This document shows, piece after piece, positions 61,989 to 64,000 of a stretch of DNA of 64,000 bases. Origin of the DNA: Amycolatopsis endophytica (lineage in GTDB: Bacteria > Actinomycetota > Actinomycetes > Mycobacteriales > Pseudonocardiaceae); assembly GCF_013410405.1 (NCBI RefSeq), contig NZ_JACCFK010000001.1, forward strand, positions 2,418,001-2,482,000. The letters run 5' to 3'. The notes beneath the pieces are model-generated. The model saw only the letters and a program-made list of their open reading frames with translations, did not search any database and was not told where the DNA came from. The position numbers and the translations under genes are program-made. Numbering within the stretch: the stretch's first letter is position 1; each line of letters starts with the position of its first letter.

Positions 61989-63124
61989 CGCGTCCCCCGG
62001 TAGATCGTCGGCATACACTTGTTGCAGTGCACGCACAACGAGCGTGCACCGTCGCGCAACCGTCGTGGCAGGTCGGGTTCCCGCAACAGCGCCCGCGCCA
62101 TCGCGACGAACGCGAAACCCTCCGCCATCGCCTGATCCATCGTCTCCCGCCGCGTGATGCCACCCAGCAGGATCAGCGGCAGGTCCACCGCCGCCCGGAA
62201 CTGCCGGGCCCGGTCGAGCAGGTATGCCTCCTGGAACGGGTAGCTCTTCAGAAACGCCGCGCCCGCCGCGCGAATCCCGAGGCGCACCGGCTGCGGGAAC
62301 GCGGCGGCGAACTCCCGCAGCGGCGCGTCGCCGGTGAACAGGTACATCGGGTTCAACAATGAACTCCCGGCGGTCAGCTCCAGCGCGTCGACGGTCCCGT
62401 CGGCCTCCAGCCACCGTGTGACCTGCACGCTTTCGTCGAGCCAGAACCCGCCCGGAACACCGTCGTCCATGTTGAGCTTCGCCGTCACGGCGATCCGGTC
62501 GCCCACCGCGTCCCGGACCGCCCGCGCGATGTCCAGAGCCAGCCGGGCGCGGTTCTCCAGCGACCCGCCGTAGGAATCCTTGCGCCGGTTCAGCTTCGGG
62601 CTCAGGAACGAACTGACCAGGTAATTGTGTCCGAAGTGGATCTCCACTGCGTCGAACCCGGACTCGATCGCCAGTCGCGCGGCCGTGGCGTGTGCCCGCA
62701 CGAGGCGGTCCAGATCGTCCACAGTGGCCGCTCGCGTCATCCGCATCCCGAGCGGGTTGGGAAACCGTCCCGGCGCCAGCGCGGGCATCCGGTTGGACGC
62801 CGCGTTCGCGACCGGCCCCGCGTGCCCGATCTGCGCGCTCACCGCGGCACCTTCGGCGTGCACGGCGTCGGTCAGGCGGCGCAGCCCGGGCACCGCCTCG
62901 TCCCGCATCCAGATCTGGTGCCGGTCGGTGCGGCCCTCCGGGGACACCGCGCAGTACGCCACCGTCGTCATCCCCACGCCACCACGGGCGGGCCGCCGGT
63001 GGAACTCGATGAGCCGGTCGGTGACCAGCGCGTGCGGGGTGGCGCCCTCGAACGTCGCGGCCTTGATGATCCGGTTGCGCAGCTGGACCGGGCCCAGTCG
63101 CGCGGGCGCGAAGACGTCGGTCAT
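61973..63124 (-). CDS. NADH:flavin oxidoreductase, Old Yellow Enzyme family
   Basis: 383 residues. FAPARLGPVQLRNRIIKAATFEG begins the TIM barrel, followed by SAQIGHAGP, FDAVEIHFGHNYLVSSFLSPKLNRR with YGGSLENRARL, and LILLGGITRRETM (FMN phosphate). The end, SLCVHCNKCMPTIYRGTRC, has four Cys spaced like the iron-sulfur site of dienoyl-CoA-reductase-like members. It reduces activated C=C bonds. The ATG overlaps the TetR stop (ATGA). Confidence 0.9.
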   Translation of the reverse strand: MTDVFAPARLGPVQLRNRIIKAATFEGATPHALVTDRLIEFHRRPARGGVGMTTVAYCAVSPEGRTDRHQIWMRDEAVPGLRRLTDAVHAEGAAVSAQIGHAGPVANAASNRMPALAPGRFPNPLGMRMTRAATVDDLDRLVRAHATAARLAIESGFDAVEIHFGHNYLVSSFLSPKLNRRKDSYGGSLENRARLALDIARAVRDAVGDRIAVTAKLNMDDGVPGGFWLDESVQVTRWLEADGTVDALELTAGSSLLNPMYLFTGDAPLREFAAAFPQPVRLGIRAAGAAFLKSYPFQEAYLLDRARQFRAAVDLPLILLGGITRRETMDQAMAEGFAFVAMARALLREPDLPRRLRDGARSLCVHCNKCMPTIYRGTRCVLT

Positions 63125-63717
63125 GAGCCCGCCAATCCCGCGGCGACGAACGCGCGCACCGTCTCGACAGGCACCTCGCCCGGCGTGCCCTCGGCGAAGA
63201 ACTGCAGCACCAGCCCGAACGCGAGCAGCCAGCGGTGCGCGGCGCCGGACTTCGACAGTTCCGGCCGCGCGTCCCGCAGCAGCTCGATCCACGGCCCCAG
63301 CCCGAACCACCGCGAAGTCCACGCCGGTTCCCGACGTGCCAGTACGAACCGCGCCAGCAGCCGTAACCGCAACTGCCCGACCGGGTCCGCCGCCAGCTCC
63401 GCGAGCGGGGTCACCACCACGTCGACCAGCTCGGGCACGGTCGGCACCCAGCCACCGCGCCGCCGCTGCGTGACCTCGTCCAGCCGCCGCTGCCATACCG
63501 GCGCGAGCCGGGCCTCCAGCAGCGCCGCGATCAACGCGTCCTTCGAACCGAAGTGGTAATGCACGGCCGCCGGGTTCATGCCTGCCGCGCTGTTGATCGC
63601 GCGCACGGAGACCGCGTCGTAGCCGTTTTCCAGGAGCAGCCGCTCGGCGACGGTCAGCAGTCGCTCGCGGGTGGTGGCATCGGTGCTCGGCACCCCTCCA
63701 GCAGACCACATTCCCAT
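63121..63717 (-). CDS. TetR-family transcriptional regulator
   Basis: 198 residues if started at ATG 63717; a frame from GTG 63732 would begin inside the operator palindrome. The helix-turn-helix (about 15-60) reads RERLLTVAERLLLENGYDAVSVRAINSAAGMN and then VHYHFGSKDALIAALL. The helical ligand-binding C-terminus follows. It leads the TetR-OYE-SDR transcript and diverges from a methyltransferase gene; it probably represses both. Confidence 0.88.
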   Translation of the reverse strand: MGMWSAGGVPSTDATTRERLLTVAERLLLENGYDAVSVRAINSAAGMNPAAVHYHFGSKDALIAALLEARLAPVWQRRLDEVTQRRRGGWVPTVPELVDVVVTPLAELAADPVGQLRLRLLARFVLARREPAWTSRWFGLGPWIELLRDARPELSKSGAAHRWLLAFGLVLQFFAEGTPGEVPVETVRAFVAAGLAGS

Positions 63718-63724
63718 CACCGAA

Positions 63725-63739
63725 TCAATCACTGATTGA
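63725..63739. promoter_or_regulatory. TetR operator palindrome
   Basis: TCAATCACTGATTGA is a perfect 7-bp inverted repeat with one central base, between the TetR gene and the methyltransferase start at 63756. Size and place fit autoregulation by the TetR protein. Confidence 0.6.
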
Positions 63740-63755
63740 AAGGCATGATGGGCGC

Positions 63756-64000
63756 ATGGCAGACGCGTTGAGCCGGTGGGCCGGGCAGCTGGCGGCCTGG
63801 GCGATCCCGGACCACATCCTCGAAGCCGCTCCCGAATCGCCCTGGGTGCTCCCGCAGCGCGTGTTCACCCGCCGTGTCGACCGGCAGCTCACCGCACCCG
63901 CGACACCGACGCACGAGTCCGTGCTGAGCGGGTTGCCGGGCTCGGTGCTGGACGTCGGCGCGGGCGCCGGCGCCGCGAGCCTGCCGTGTGCGCAGGTGAT
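63756..64000 (+). CDS. SAM-dependent methyltransferase, N-terminal part (cut by window edge)
   Basis: 81 codons are visible. SVLDVGAGAGAASLP near the right end is motif I of class I methyltransferases and binds SAM. The 60 residues before it (WAIPDHILEAAPESPWVLP) match the lid-like N-terminal helix of small-molecule methyltransferases. Acceptor unknown. It is divergent from the TetR gene and shares its operator region. Confidence 0.75.
   Translation, partial: MADALSRWAGQLAAWAIPDHILEAAPESPWVLPQRVFTRRVDRQLTAPATPTHESVLSGLPGSVLDVGAGAGAASLPCAQV

Overview
The window is about 70 percent GC, densely packed and rich in GTG starts and 4-base stop/start overlaps. This fits a high-GC actinobacterium, most likely of the Amycolatopsis/Pseudonocardiaceae type. 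The best anchor is a core block, carD-ispD-ispF-cysS-rlmB facing lpqE-radA, which matches the order around Rv3579c-Rv3585 of Mycobacterium tuberculosis. In this window the block has been interrupted by extra genes. The genus is an inference; no rRNA or marker search was possible.

Layout. 0-9.8 kb is a polyol/sugar catabolic locus of two divergent transcripts. It holds a polyol-permease-family MFS carrier, a DeoR-type repressor, two phosphatases, a DhaK-DhaL kinase, an RpiB isomerase, a 2-hydroxyacid dehydrogenase, two FGGY kinases and a class II aldolase, with inverted-repeat operators. 10-11.1 kb is an unrecognised protein with a Cys/His-rich N-terminus. 11.1-22.3 kb runs through an MBOAT acyltransferase, rlmB, cysS, a HAD protein, ispF, a degenerate ispD, carD, an lpqE-like lipoprotein, an MmyB-like regulator with its divergent SDR, radA and an NTF2-like protein behind a MerR-type operator. 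22.3-28.2 kb has a trehalose locus (otsA and an otsB-GH15 fusion), a ThrE-type exporter and tRNA-Thr(TGT).

28.4-36.3 kb is the most unusual part. A seven-gene operon encodes a BNR/sialidase-fold protein, a complete ECF transporter (S, T, A, A), an epimerase-like SDR and a haloacid-dehalogenase-type HAD. Next to it are an FCD-domain regulator and a divergent PuuE-type allantoinase-like deacetylase. The same TGTCA-N4-TGACA palindrome lies before the operon and between regulator and deacetylase, so the whole set looks like one regulon for importing and degrading an unidentified compound. A TIR-domain protein follows (36.3-37.5 kb).

37.7-47.5 kb is accessory metabolism: an ArsB/NhaD-like carrier with a CBS protein, a CitE-like lyase facing a decayed copy of itself, a decayed leucine/valine dehydrogenase, a Tat-exported EEP protein, an MHS-type MFS carrier, a PucR regulator, an SDR and a roughly 470-bp palindromic repeat element. 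47.5-51.6 kb is the selenocysteine set selD / selA-selB without selC. 51.7-54.8 kb has a membrane protein, a formylglycine-generating enzyme and ilvD. 54.9-60.4 kb is an aerobic benzoyl-CoA (box) operon: boxC, boxB, benzoate-CoA ligase and an amidohydrolase. 60.7-64 kb holds MarR, SDR, Old Yellow Enzyme and TetR genes and the start of a methyltransferase. There are no rRNA genes, CRISPR arrays or recognisable transposases.
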